Of a DNA stretch of 64,000 nt, positions 46,261-58,588 are shown piece after piece. The stretch is from Lineus longissimus (lineage: Eukaryota; Nemertea; Pilidiophora; Heteronemertea; Lineidae). The stretch is taken from the NCBI RefSeq assembly GCF_910592395.1, contig NC_088323.1, positions 15,983,501-16,047,500 of the forward strand, in the 5' to 3' direction. Under the pieces are notes generated by a model. The model ran no database searches and was not told the origin of the DNA. It saw only the letters and a list, made by a program, of their open reading frames with translations. The position numbers were made by a program, and so were the translations under genes. Every line of letters starts with the position of its first letter. The stretch's first letter is position 1.

Positions 46261-46608
46261 GTCACCACTTGTTACCGCGGTCACCTGAAGTAGAGTACAG
46301 TCGCGTCACCACTTGTTACCGCGGTCACCAGAAGTAGAGTACAGTCGCGTCACCACTTGTTACCGCGGTCACCAGAAGTAGAGTACAGTCGCGTCACCAC
46401 TTGTTACCGCGGTCACCAGAAGTAGAGTACAGTCGCATCACCACTTGTTACCGCGGTCACCCGAAGTAGAGTACAGTCGCGTCACCACTTGTTACCGCGG
46501 TCACCCGAAGTAGAGTACAGTCGCATCACCACTTGTTACCGCGGTCACCAGAAGTAGAGTACAGTCGCGTCACCACTTGTTACCGCGGTCACCAGAAGTA
46601 GAGTACAG
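46261..46608. repeat. Minisatellite, 44-bp unit, eight copies
   Basis: The unit GTCACCACTTGTTACCGCGG + TCACCAGAAGTAGAGTACAG + TCGC repeats at exact 44-bp steps from 46261. Variants differ at two or three positions (CACCAG / CACCCG / CACCTG, TCGCG / TCGCA). Confidence 0.95.
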
Positions 46609-47016
46609 CGACTGACCTACCCACTTTTTTCCCGCCGCTAATTTAACGCTTCACACAAATTACCATTACTATGTGCAATTCCTTTTTTACCCTCACTAGG
46701 AACACAGCAGCTGCCTTATGACAAGTTAAGTAGCTCAGGGTAAAAATACGGTGCCGCGAAAAATGCGGTATTGACGCCATTTCTTCCTCTCTTGACTGGT
46801 TTATTACAATCGCTGCGGCTAATGGAAATTCCTGATCGAGGCATGTGAGTCTTGAGGTTGGCCTCTTTTGTAAAATGTACAGCCCAGCCTCCTGTAGATT
46901 TGTGTAGACATTGATGACATCAAAAATCTTTTATTTCAGGCATTTCAGTTATTTCAGGCATTTTTACCAATCAGAAAGCCAAGAGAACTTATGCACGGAA
47001 GGATGACATAATCATG

Positions 47017-47107
47017 TACAAGGTGGCCCAGAAAACGTGTCCCTCACACAATGGATACACCATAGAATTCTATTGTGCAAGGGAAAATATTTCTGGGCCA
47101 CCCTGTA
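47017..47107. mobile_element. Palindromic mariner-type MITE
   Basis: TACAAGGTGGCCCAGAAA at the left and TTTCTGGGCCACCCTGTA at the right are inverted repeats with TA outermost, as in Tc1/mariner ends. The arms run inward almost to the centre (GAATTC near 47066), so the whole ~90 bp can fold into one hairpin. Confidence 0.65.
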
Positions 47108-49923
47108 GTATGTCACTTCCGTTCTGCAGGAATGCACCGTTTTATAACTCAGCCTGACGCAAGACTGGATTGTAGTTACGTTGACGTTGACCGGAGCGAT
47201 CGACCACCCAAATATCACGATCTCGCAGGGAGACGCGTGGTTTTACCAGGCTCTTAAAAACTATTGACGGGCATTGAAATATCGGAGCTGTAGTTAATTA
47301 TCACCACAAATAAATTTGGCAATTTTTTATCGGAATCTGAAGAAAACGGTGCAACTCTTTCGGTCGAAATGTAAAATTTCCGGCGTCTATCGTGAGTGTT
47401 CTTGGACATCAATATTTAATTTTTCCCTGGCAATAACCGACCTAATTTTCTAAATAATTGATCGATCGGAATTTAATGGATGAAAGATGACAACTGGAAG
47501 TTTTGATCATTTCTTTTTTCCTGAATAATTAGGTTTACTTTGCGTAAAATGCTCATTTCATGCCTTTTTTTGCGTCAATAATTTATGGGACTGAAAGAAT
47601 GGGACGTCATTATTATGGATTCAGTCGTTATTGATGATGTTTACAAGGGGCGAACAATGAAAGATAGATCAGCAGCTGACAGGGATGGAAGAGAAAACAA
47701 GGTGCTTTCTCGGGGTTCGGCAGAGTTTCAAAAAGCCGTAAGCGAATTTCGTACAAGCAATTCGAATGCCTTTCCACGCCTCGGTCTGTGTGCATCAAAA
47801 CAATTGAAATCGTCAAGTCATACGCGCGAGTTTTTGAATGGAAACCGTTTCCTTGCCCGGCCAATTGCCCGCATGTTCATCAGGCGGAATCTGGCTAATA
47901 TATTTGCTTAGGACTTTGAAACAGGAAATGTGGCGATACATTTATTTTTACGCAAAGAAAATTTAACAAGAAGTCCGTGATAAAGTACACTATACTGCTT
48001 TGTACTTCGCCGTTCGTAGCTTGATCTTCGTAGGATTTGCTAAACCTGCCTATGTCAAATATCCCGAATCTCTCTGATGCATGGAAATGACCTTGACCTT
48101 GTTCGACTTCATATATTATCAATGACTGGCTTAGCATTGTCTCATCCTCCAATGAGTGCCATTTACCAAAGATTGCGCTGCTCAACCAGCGGGAACCAAC
48201 GGGATTACCACGGCTGAGCGCCCTGGCCAATTCCAAGATTAGCTTGGGGGCTTCGGTCGAACGCTGATGGTCGGAAAGCCTTGCGGGACCCGCTGACGTA
48301 TCCTCGGATATTCCTAACGAATCCGCGGCCCATCTTCAACTTGTTTGCATCAATGAATCAAGACTTTTGTGACGCTTGTTATTCATTGCTTGTGCGTTGT
48401 TTCATTTGTTCCTGTTGTATTTAGTGGTTTCTTGTTATGGTAAATTCAAGCAGTGTGCGAGGGGACGCCAAGGGCTTTGACGGATTCGTAGACTGACCAC
48501 GAGGGATGCCTATTGACAAGGTCAACATACATTATTTAATTCCATTTCCTCTCAGATACCCCCTGATAGTGTACAAGAACGATTGATATTTTCAACTAGA
48601 TGCCGATTAACTGAATATTCTAGTGTACGACTCGTTTTTGCCTTCCATAATTGACCAATACTTCGCTAATTAGACATCTTAAGGATCAACAGAGTAAATA
48701 AGGACATTATATATAGCGCTGATTGGGTTGATCACTTGGGTTCCTTTGAAAGATTTCTTAAAAGTAAAGGTTTTTTGCAGCTTTTAAAAACTTTTAATGA
48801 TTTCTCGCCCAACACAAATATGCATCAAATAAAATGGCAAAACTTCATCAAATAATCAGCGAGGACATTCGACTCCCGAGGCCCGCAATCACCCCACAGA
48901 GGTTTTTCAACCTGTAAAACCTTAATAAGCGATTTTTCACAATTTCAAAACCATTTGGTCTTTTTCATTTTGCCAAAAAAACTCTTCGGGGTTAATATTT
49001 GACGTGGCCGAAAGACCTTCAATCGATGTTCAAAGAGTGCACGTATAGGCTCGAGGAAAAGAGTGACGACGGATGATAGATACAATCGGTATATAACAGT
49101 CCTTGACACCATATTACAGCCCAAACTTAACATTTTTGTCGTAGCGAAAGTAAATGAAAATAAGTGAATAAAGCCTTCACATTATTTGCAATGTGGAGCT
49201 GTCGGTGCATGCCTTCTCTATCCAGTCTCATCTCTGCCGCTACAGATAAAGACTGGCCAAGTGTTGAAAAAAAAAACATCAAAAACTATCGGAGATGTTA
49301 AGAAGAATCAAAACTTACTAAAACTTGAAAATACCAACTGATAAAAATAGTCTAAACGCTATTACCGAAAGTCTTATCAACTGGGAAAATCACTGAATCC
49401 ATGAAATGCATATCAATACTTTTATTCGAGTCCAGATCTAGATTACTTTGTCAATATGTTCATCCTTGAAGAATTCTGGTTGAATATAGTTGGAGAGAAT
49501 CATGTGTCTGTCATGGTTAAATGGGCCTCAGTCATTTGTAAAAGTGTCAGTCATCGCTGAGACATATTCGTTGCCCTTCAAAATGTCAAACTGTGACGAA
49601 GGACAAGCTTGCGACAGACGGAGAAAATAGGCAGGTTTAGCAATCAGTACGAGCTACGAAGTACGAAAGTCGCATGGTCTGTGGTGGTGTCATCAAGTCC
49701 TTTGTAATTCAAGCGACACTTGTGGATAATCTTTTATACTTATAATATCAGGAGGAATCGGGAAATTAATACATTTTGCATACATTTGCAATCGTACGCC
49801 GCCGTTTGCAGCTCTTCATAAGGCTAACGAAATTTGCCCAATGCTTATTGTTGACACAAATCAGGTTGCAGATCAGGCCCTGCGGTTCAGGCCAACCCAA
49901 CGAAGCTATTTTGTTGGATCGGT
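47108..49923. other. No recognisable gene
   Basis: A 109-frame (47585-47911, plus) and a 113-codon minus frame (47895-48236) have no recognisable domain. Confidence 0.5.
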
Positions 49924-50007
49924 GGTATCAATATTTGGCCTGATATCCCATGATCGAGACCGCAGAACAATGGGAATTTAGGCCTAGGTGCGAGCGGGCT
50001 TTGTTTA
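49924..50007 (+). repeat. Dispersed GTGCGAGCGGGCTTTG family, copy 2
   Basis: Matches 25740-25827 closely, from TATCAATATTTG to GTGCGAGCGGGCTTTGTTTA. Confidence 0.75.
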
Positions 50008-50139
50008 AATAAAATACAATATACAGCGTAATCGGCGAGGCCTGAAATCCTTCAACAGCGAGGTGAGGGCAAGGTAAACAAAATGGTAGAGGACAATAAC
50101 GTATCGAAAGCGCATATTTAGAACAGATCACATTCAGAT

Positions 50140-50321
50140 CCAGTGTGACAGCGGATATAGTCCCCCTGGAGTCATAGTCCGGTAGCATTGTATTTGATCA
50201 ATTAAGCAGCATGATCTATTGTACCGCTAACCCTAACCAAAACATTTAGCAATGCGGGCTATTGTTACACGGACTATCAGCCCTAGGACTAGCCCTAGGA
50301 CTACTATCCCTTGCACACCGG
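50140..50321 (+). mobile_element. Short MITE with CCRGTGTG ends, copy 1
   Basis: The left end CCAGTGTGACAGCGGATA and the right end (inverted CCGGTGTGCAAGGGATAGTA) are imperfect inverted repeats. The interior includes CGCTAACCCTAACC. A nearly identical copy lies reversed at 58429-58588. Confidence 0.75.
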
Positions 50322-50998
50322 TCTAGATATATCGGGTCAAAATGTAAAGTGTAAACACAACTATATCAGCTCTGACGATCAGCCAATAGTTATTCTGCGA
50401 ATCTTTTCATGAAGCCAAGAAACCGAAAACATACAATGACTATATCTGAAATCGTTCATCTTGTTGACACGACGCAGGTCTTCACCGTCAAGACGTTTCT
50501 CGGCGGCGATAAGGGGAGTTAGCTTAATGAAGCGAGTGGGGAACGCATTGTCCTACAACTGATTTTATCTGCTAGACATTCCGTGACTCGCATTGGTATT
50601 TTGTTACTGGCATATTGTGCATGGGTTGCGATAAATGAATGTATCTCTGGCATCTTACATCAGACGGAGACATGTTGAAGAATATTCATGTACTGAGAGT
50701 TCAATCATCGCGGCAATATAAAAATAATGTTCGAGAAAGATGAATGAGACTTATAGTCCGCTTCGTATACGAAAAATGTCACTGTCCTCACAGGGCGCTC
50801 AGCGAAAACTGCCGGGCCGATTTTTTCAAATTTTTTTATTCAATCTATTTTTGCACCCAACACATTATCAAGATTTGCAAATCAAGTAAAAATCTTCATT
50901 GGAGCCCTTTGGCGACTTCGGGTATATGCTAACAAGGCCAACATTACTGATGTGGCATGTCAACTTTGTAATAATCAAACGCCTGGATATTTTCCATT

Positions 50999-51665
50999 GA
51001 AGCTGGTGCTCGTTGCTTTAATCTAAGGTGACCTGGTCATCGTGGATGACTGTAGATGATGAAACGAGGCGGGTGTCTGACCATATAAACAAGGATCGCA
51101 TCCCTCAGGTGGAATGTCAACAATTCTAACGATTAAACTCGTGCGCATTTTATCTTTCATGTCTCGGTGTGTTCCCGGTGCATTCATCTAAAAGACGACC
51201 TAGTCATCGACCTACGAGATGGAGCAATTGGATGTCTGTAGGTGATAAATTGAAGCGTGATGTCTGACAATGTTTACGAGGCTAGCATCTCTGCGGCGAC
51301 ATGCCAGCATATCTAACGATTAAAGCCGTGCCCCTGTTCTGTTTCTGCTCCTGGTTCCTGGGGCTTTTTCATCTCAAAGATGAACGAGTCATCGACTTGG
51401 CAACTGGGACAATCACATTTCTGCAGGTGATACAGTGAGGAGGCCTGACAATTTATACGAGGCTGGCATCTCTGAGGCGACATGTCACATCTAACGGTCA
51501 ACCTCCAGCCCATGTTCCCTTTCTGCTGTTGGGTCCCAGTGCTATCATCTCAAAGATGACCGAGTCATCGACTTGAGAACTAGTGCAATTGGATGTCTGG
51601 AGTGGATGAAATGAGGTATGATGTTTGTCCGTGTAAACAAAAGTTGGGCTGTCTGGGGCGGGGTT
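50999..51665. repeat. Old diverged tandem array, ~175-bp unit, four copies
   Basis: Phrases recur in order in four blocks: GTCATCG near 51035, 51204, 51391 and 51566; GATGTCTG/TTTCTGCAGG, then CTGACAAT, CGAGGCTRGCATCTCTG and a CATGYCA / TCTAACGRT motif. Spacing runs from about 166 to 187 bp. Non-coding as far as I can see. Confidence 0.65.
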
Positions 51666-51839
51666 AATTGCTGCAGACATGTGCTATGATTTTCAGCTAT
51701 CGATATCGTACGAAGAGGCGATCTATAGGCCAGATGAAACAGGTCGATGTACCTGCCATTTGGGCAAAATGCAGTAAAACTTCCATATCGGCCTACACCC
51801 ATCTTTCCAGGATGCAAACTACCTGCCGTGACTGATCAG

Positions 51840-51970
51840 CGCATTCACCGCTTTCGAATTCCGCGGATGAGCACAATTGAAGTAACCGCTGCTGTCACAA
51901 TTCGCGGGTGAGCACAATCATTGTAATAGCCTCACTGCGAATTCACGGGCTGCACGACTAATGTAACAGC
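51840..51970. repeat. Diverged ~50-bp tandem repeat, three units
   Basis: Three blocks of AATTC-CGG-TGAGCACAAT followed by GTAA-AGCC. They follow directly after the older ~175-bp array. Confidence 0.55.
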
Positions 51971-52109
51971 CTTTCTGCATTAATTTCTCTTTCTCGAGAT
52001 GGGAATTGACAAGCCGGGTAATTGCCTTTATCGATGATTGCTTTCTTTCACCCAACATCGTCTCACCCGGCCGCAAATTTTAATTAAACTTTTCCTGCCG
52101 ACGATCATA

Positions 52110-52320
52110 AAAAACTAAAGAGAAAGGGTTCAAAGGTTGTTGCTGCTGTTGTTATTGTTATTGCTCAAGGTAAACAAGGGCAAACTATTTCTACATGTGC
52201 CGTTAAGGTCGCACGACGTCATATAAAACTGAAGACAATGGTTTCGACGTCGTTGACGGTTATTGTTGCTACTGTTGTGGTTGTTGTTGCAGGTAAACCA
52301 GGGCAGAACTACTTTCTACC
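52110..52320. repeat. Diverged ~130-bp duplication with (GTT)n-like tracts
   Basis: GTTGTTGCTGCTGTTGTTAT ... AGGTAAACAAGGGCA recurs as TTATTGTTGCTACTGTTGTG ... AGGTAAACCAGGGCA, each followed by ACT-TTTCTAC-TGT. Confidence 0.6.
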
Positions 52321-52460
52321 TATGTTCTCGAGCACCCACGTCTTATATGACTACTAGTGACATATGCTTGGTGAAGGACTGGCGTTAGGAATTGAAAGGC
52401 ACTGCATATTTTCCTTATTAACATTACGTTTTCTTGTCCCTGACCTCGCAGTTTAAAGAT

Positions 52461-52660
52461 TTAAGGCCTAGCCCTATACATGGTCTGTTGTCTTTACACA
52501 AAGCCCGCTCGCACTCAGGCCTAAATTCCCATCGAAGCTAAAAGAATTCAGGCCTATCCCGATACACGGTCTGTTGTCTTCAAACAAAGCCCGCTCGCAC
52601 CTTAATTCCAATTGTTCTACTGTCTTATCAACGGGCTATCAGGGCAAATATTGATAACAT
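52461..52660 (-). repeat. Dispersed GTGCGAGCGGGCTTTG family, copy 3 (two units)
   Basis: Reverse orientation. The CAAAGCCCGCTCGCAC core occurs twice in tandem, separated by the AATTCAGGCCTA phrase. Confidence 0.75.
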
Positions 52661-53410
52661 CGGGCCCCTCGTAACAGCTTTATGGGTTCGATAAGCCAAA
52701 ACTGGCCAGGGGGAAATAATTACATACTGACTGGTTCATTTTCAATGCATTAATAGCCTTTCCCTCACAATCCCATCGAAATCGCATTCTAAAAACCTAA
52801 CTTTAGCCAAAGAAAAAAAAACAAGTTAAACTGGCTTAACGAAACAGTAGGGTATCAACTAGCTTTGGAAACTAATCCAACAAAAAAACATTTCATCAAT
52901 TTCAACTAACACCCAATGTTGGTTTAAAATCTGTTTAATACCCTTGCCATAATACCATTCACATCCTTTAACTAACTGATAGGGCGAACGAATGGATTCA
53001 ATCACAGCGCGAAATGTCATTTCTTGCAAAATCACGCATCCAATTCAAAAATGAACAACGTGCAGTGAATCGCCTTTTTAATTTCCTAATTCAGATTTTC
53101 CAATTTAAATTGTTTTTATGATGTCATTTAGATCACGTAGATTGTCATTCAGTCAATCTCAGATTCGATTTTTTACTTTTTGTTGAAGCGATGTTCATGA
53201 CCTTTAGCTCATTTTCTCGATTATGTACTTTCTTTATTGATTATTTACGATATATTTGATGACGTCACTGTACGAACGCTGCGCGTGCACATTGGCAGAG
53301 ATGTCAACTTTATAGTGTTCGTTGAACGATGCGCAATTAGCCTCCCGTGAGATTTCTCTCCAAGTATAATGATGCTTAACTCATAGTACCAAGTCGTCTG
53401 AAGGTGGGTT

Positions 53411-53588
53411 CGGCCGGTGTAGAAGTTTAAAATGTCCTAGGATAAAATGTCCGGAAACAAAGGATTCTATTATGCGCTGAGCTATTGACAGCCATGGCCT
53501 CTATAGAACCATATGCCATAATCTGTTAGAATACAATAGGCCCGGACACTTTTTCCAGGGGGGACACTTTCTACTTTTACACCGGTGG
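53411..53588. mobile_element. MITE with CCGGTGTA ends, copy 2
   Basis: The left end CCGGTGTAGAAGTTTAAAAT and the right end (inverted CCGGTGTAAAAGTAGAAAGT) are inverted repeats. The interior is non-coding. Confidence 0.65.
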
Positions 53589-54645
53589 AAACGTTACCTG
53601 CACCAGGCCGTGAGCATGCTAAAATGACGAATAATGCGTTTTCCTACTCTCCAAGTGTTGATAAAATGGAAACAACGGCGAAAACTTTCAGAATGATAGT
53701 TAACTATTGAAATAGGAGAACAAACTAATCGAAGGGAAAAGCCGCCTGGAGCTTTATATAAGATTATGAAGCCAATGTTACCACAATGTCGACTTTATGG
53801 CCGGAGGGGAGATGGAGAAAGATGAAATTAGATCTTCTTTTGTAATCTCTTAGTATTTCGAGATGGTCCCTATACTGTTTCTGTGACCAAACATCCTAAC
53901 AGTAAACCCAAATCTACAAAAAAACTCCACAAAATACCTAAGAGACCACGACGTATCCTTAACAGCTTTACAGTGACAGCCAATGAAATAAAGCCTAACA
54001 AACGAGACTCGAACGGAAGCCAGGGGGAGTTTGTCAGTGTTACTGTGTCAAAATGGCGATTACTGAGGCAGGGCACTTCCGCTTTCTTCAAAGGTTAATG
54101 ACGGAGCGACGTGAGTCTTGTTCGAATTTGATTGGATTAGCTGACCCTCTCGTTGCTCCGTGATTTCGCGCACGTGACCGCAGTTAGCAACAAGCGATTG
54201 GAGATTTTAAGGTCACGGTGGCACCCATGGGTTCAGTCAAACCATTTAAAGGAAGCTACCAAAGCCCACTACCTCGAGACAAAGTTCAGGATGATGAACG
54301 CGCGCTCTCCGGAGCCAAATTCATCACACACCCGGTCTTTCTCGTCTCGCCCAGCCAGACCAGAGCGAAGCTGATTACTGGCTCTCCCTACGGACTCGGC
54401 AAACACGGCACGGTGTCATCTCGCCAAGTCGGGATACGCCTTACTAGCGTCTGATATGGTGTTGTACTTATAGCAAGGAGGAATGCGGAACTCCGTCAAT
54501 GCGGAGTTCTTGAGCTTTCGAAATCATATCATATTTGAATATTGATGTGTGGTCATTCGTATTCAACTTGTTTTGACACAGAAATTAAAGAGCTGTATAT
54601 AATCGCAGCTAATGAAGAGCTTCTATCTACTTAATAATTTACCTG
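53589..54645. other. No firm gene
   Basis: A plus frame at 53883-54098 is Lys/Arg-rich but unsupported. A hairpin of AACTCCG / CGGAGTT lies near 54488-54508. Confidence 0.4.
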
Positions 54646-54929
54646 CCGTTGGTGCCGGCTACGGTTATTGTGCCGGCCGGACAAGCCGAGGGTGCTTGGA
54701 ACTGCTGCTGGTCACCGGCAGTTGGTTGTATCGTTAACTGCAGCGTGCGCGCTTCGTATCCTCCTCGGGAGTGACCTACGTCCATTCTCCCGCGCAGAGC
54801 AGTGTCATCTCGCGAAGTCAGGACACGTCCCACTGGTTTTTGACTCTGCAGACATATTGTGCCCGAATGTTGGATGAGCCTGTCTGACACAATCTGCGTA
54901 ACTCTGATTGATGGCCGCAGCGTGAACAC
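54646..54929 (-). CDS. Possible GC-rich minus-strand exon (unrecognised)
   Basis: A minus frame of 96 codons runs into a good donor (CAG/GTAAAT at about 54646). The region is GC-rich compared with its surroundings and the peptide is of moderate complexity, with TLQLTIQPTAGDQQQ near its end. I recognise no family and found no firm acceptor, so this is only a candidate exon; a chance frame in a GC-rich patch is the main alternative. Confidence 0.2.
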
Positions 54930-56212
54930 GATGGGCGAGATTAGAGGCTGGAGTGCATGCCAATCGCCTCAGTAGACCGGGAAGAGGTCCGGAGGAATGC
55001 TGGCTAAGCGCCCCGCAAACGAATTACCGCCTCCATCATAACGTAGCATCAGCGACAGACATCGTTTGAAATTTATACGCCCATTAATATAAGGAAAGAA
55101 GACATCATATAAGACAGGTAGCTTCCCTGGATAATTTATCCTCGCCATATCAGTTTTAATTGTCGGATAAACTGTGCACTGTTCGATATGAGATGAACTG
55201 TGCATTGGTAGCAATGTCACATATTGTGCGTCGGTTGCGCATATGCAGTTTATCATTGTTTTCAAAGCCTCATCTTCGCCGAGACAGTTTTGGTGTCGCA
55301 GCCATAATCGAAACACACCAACTAAACACTGAAATGTATACCTGACAAATTTTACCTGCTTCCATATTTGGTATCAACCCAAGTAGCTATAGTTTGATCT
55401 AAAACCGCTACCTCCAAAACGAGGGGCAATGTACATTGTATGATGCATTGAAAACAGTACTACACTACAAAATGTTTTAGATTGAATTATGGTTGCTGAA
55501 AGAACATGTTTAAACGCGTGTATCATTTTCGCTGCCTGCAGGTAAGGCGTCTATAACATACCAATTTTTATAATGGCTGCATATTCCTTAAACGTGATTT
55601 GAACGGAATAAAACCCCGGACGATTAACAGAGAACCTGAATGAAGGCGAAAATAGCAGGGCTCCACTGCCGCCAACCAAAACGAACATTCAATATAAAAT
55701 TGACCGAATACTTAGGTGTTTTGAGTCTTTCTTCACCGGTGAACATCAAAGGATTGCATGATGTGTCAAGGGGAACGAGTGGTTGCTGGTGGGCCCAGGG
55801 GGTCCCAGGGGCTATACACAGAACGAGAATTAAGAGGAACTAAATTGGGGAGGCGCGGGGATGACGTACATGCCGTGTTTGATAGCGCTTCAAAGGATGT
55901 TTTGGCCACGCTTACCTGTGCTGTCGATTTTAGTCACGAAAAGCAAACGTCACGAGAAGTTTATGCTTTTCTCAATCTCCTGTTTGTCAAAGAAAGTGTT
56001 TAAAATGTAGAGTGGAGTTAAATTAAGGGGTAAGTCGAGACTATATAAAGGGTATCAACGGACGCAGAATGTGTTTGGCGTGATAAAGATTTGCTGAAGC
56101 AATAGATCATTTGGAGATTGAACATTACGAATAGTTAGCTGTTCTGCCGAGTTCTGATTTCATTTTACAATGTATTACATTATTTGACCCCTAACCTCCA
56201 AATATAAAAAAA
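54930..56212. other. No recognisable gene
   Basis: A 115-codon minus frame (54969-55316) shows no domain or good splice sites. Confidence 0.45.
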
Positions 56213-56415
56213 TTGGCTAATCACAATACGCGGTCTATTTTCTTTAAACAAAGCCCGCTCGCACCTCGACCTAAAATCCCATCGCAGCTAAAACAATTCA
56301 GGCCTAGCCAAATACACGGTCTATTGTCTTTAAACAAAGCCCGCTCGCACCTAGGCCTAAATTCCTATTTTTCTACTGTCTTATCAAAGGGTTCTCAGGG
56401 CGAATCTTGATAACA
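56213..56415 (-). repeat. Dispersed GTGCGAGCGGGCTTTG family, copy 4 (two units)
   Basis: Reverse orientation, again with two tandem CAAAGCCCGCTCGCACCT cores, and ending near TGATAACATAGA like copy 3. Confidence 0.75.
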
Positions 56416-58428
56416 TAGACCCAGCGTAAAAAGCTTTCGTAGGGAGTCGATAATTCTAAATCGGCAACGGTAAATAAAGGTAATGAATTTCTCACAATTA
56501 TTGTTTCAACATAAGATTGAAGTTATGTCTTTTTATCTATCAACAGGCTAAAGGTGGTTTTCGTGATATTCCCGAATGTTGCCGAGAATAAAGGCCAGGG
56601 TGACGTCAAATACCCTCGATTGGGACATCTCCACAGAAACCTACTGACCTTTCGGATGAAAAATTGTATCTTGCCAACTGATACGTCACAAGCCAGCACA
56701 CCAGTAAGCACCTCAGCGATAAAGCTAATGCGTTAATAGCATTATCGGACAATTTCCTCTGCCTTGTTAGCAGCGATGTCCCGATTAACTGAGCATGTAT
56801 GTTCGAATTACCGTCTCCACAGTCACTTCCTTGAATCCATTATGGCCACTATAACAGAAGCATTGAAGGAGACTCGAAAACGACTGGAACCATTAATGAG
56901 GAAGTCAGAGGGTGCACTGCATTCCTTCGAGGTATATGTCAATTTGTGATTCTATCGAATTATAGTGCGAATGACGGGGGCGAAATTAACCAAGCATCGT
57001 ATAGAAATGCGTGTGTTTAACATGAATATACTATTTTTCATCCAATTCGCCGCCCTATATTACATTGTTTTGAGGGACAGCTAGGGTTGATAATAAAATT
57101 ATCTTCCCATTGGTGTAAAAGTTCAAGCAACCTCAATATGTTGCAATAATTTACTTTCCCCTTCACAAACATTTCTCTAAACCGTCACCTTATCTCGCCA
57201 GTCCCTGTCGCCTTCTCCTGAGCAGTGACGGCCTACATTACCCCCAAACACCAAAACCAGTAAATCGCCCAACTTTGTCATTTCTTCCATATCTTACAGG
57301 AGTCCGTCTCTCCCCCAATGTTCCAGAGTTCTAATTATAATCCGGTTTCTCTCGCTGACAAATGAGGTCCCAGATTAGAGTCAATATTTGTGAAACTGAT
57401 TCATATTCTCCGATAGCGAAGTTGATTGTTTCAGAAACCTCACTTTGGAGAGTTTCTTCGAGCGCAATTGGTTTGACCTTCACGATTTCCATGAGGTCAA
57501 AGGTCAGGAGTTTCGTCGTTGATACGTCATTTGATGACGTACTTCCATCTATAATAATTATCATTCTACGCTGACAGGGGGGTTCATCTTGGAGATGGTT
57601 ACAAAGTTGTCCTGAGGTCGTTCAATCAAGACCGCTCGGTTAGATCGAAAATGCATACGAAATCCTGAGGCGCCAAAGTTCATTAACTTGGACGTAATTT
57701 GAAGTTAACTTGAGCGGTTTGAATTAGACTACGAAAGACCGCGAGCGAGGTACTAATCTATATCCTAAGAGCGCTCAAAGTGAATATTTGCCATTAAATT
57801 ATATTGAATCCAGTGGCCGTTGGTTGCGACAGCACGTATCACTACGATCAGAGCGAGGCTTGGCGCATTTTCCATTGAAAACATTGACATCCCAAAATCA
57901 CAGAAAGAAGACAGAACACTCCAACACTTCAATTTGTAAGGGCAAATACAAATAAAATCATGTTTCTCGTCCCCACCCGCCCCGAATAGCCGCCGCCACG
58001 AAAATAATTGCTCCATTTTACACTCCGCCACCATACCACTTTATGACGTTTTACATGTCCACACGTTCGCAGCCTACGCTGGCAGCACTTTCGTTAAATG
58101 AGCCTAATCCCTGATGATACAACCAGCTTTCTGGATTTGGTAAACGGCTCTAGTACTGGTTTCATTTCGATTGAGACAGCGCGCTGACAGCCAGGCAAGG
58201 CGGCCGAGCTACTTGGTCAGGGACATGGCATCTTACAATACAGCAATCGTAACACTCACTTAGATTGCTATTGATTTTCATAGATAATGATCGGAATACA
58301 TGTAGAGATAGTGACCGACTTGCTCAGAGATTCACCAATCGATTGAAACCATAGGATGTATTGGGCTGTTGGACGAATTCTATGATACTGGAAGCCAGTA
58401 AAGCCGCCTTAAAATGTCCAGGTGTGCA
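56416..58428. other. No recognisable gene
   Basis: No domain-bearing frame and no strong repeat. Confidence 0.5.
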
Positions 58429-58588
58429 AGGGATAGTAGTCCTAGGGATGATAGTCCGTGTAACAATAGCCCGCATTGCTAAATGTTTTGGTTAGGGTTA
58501 GCGGTACAATAGATCATGCTGCTTAATTGATCAAATACAATGCTACCGGACTATGACTCCAGGGGGACTATATCCGCTGTCACACCAG
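58429..58588 (-). mobile_element. Short MITE with CCRGTGTG ends, copy 2 (reverse)
   Basis: Reverse copy of 50140-50321, about 20 bp shorter because one CCCTAGGACTA unit is single here. Confidence 0.75.

Noticed and set aside
46261-46608. CRISPR-like array of 44-bp repeats
   Set aside because: The repeats abut with no spacers and the genome is eukaryotic, so it is a minisatellite.
47585-48236. Two overlapping frames of 108 and 113 codons
   Set aside because: Low-complexity-free but unrecognised, on opposite strands, with no splice or promoter support.
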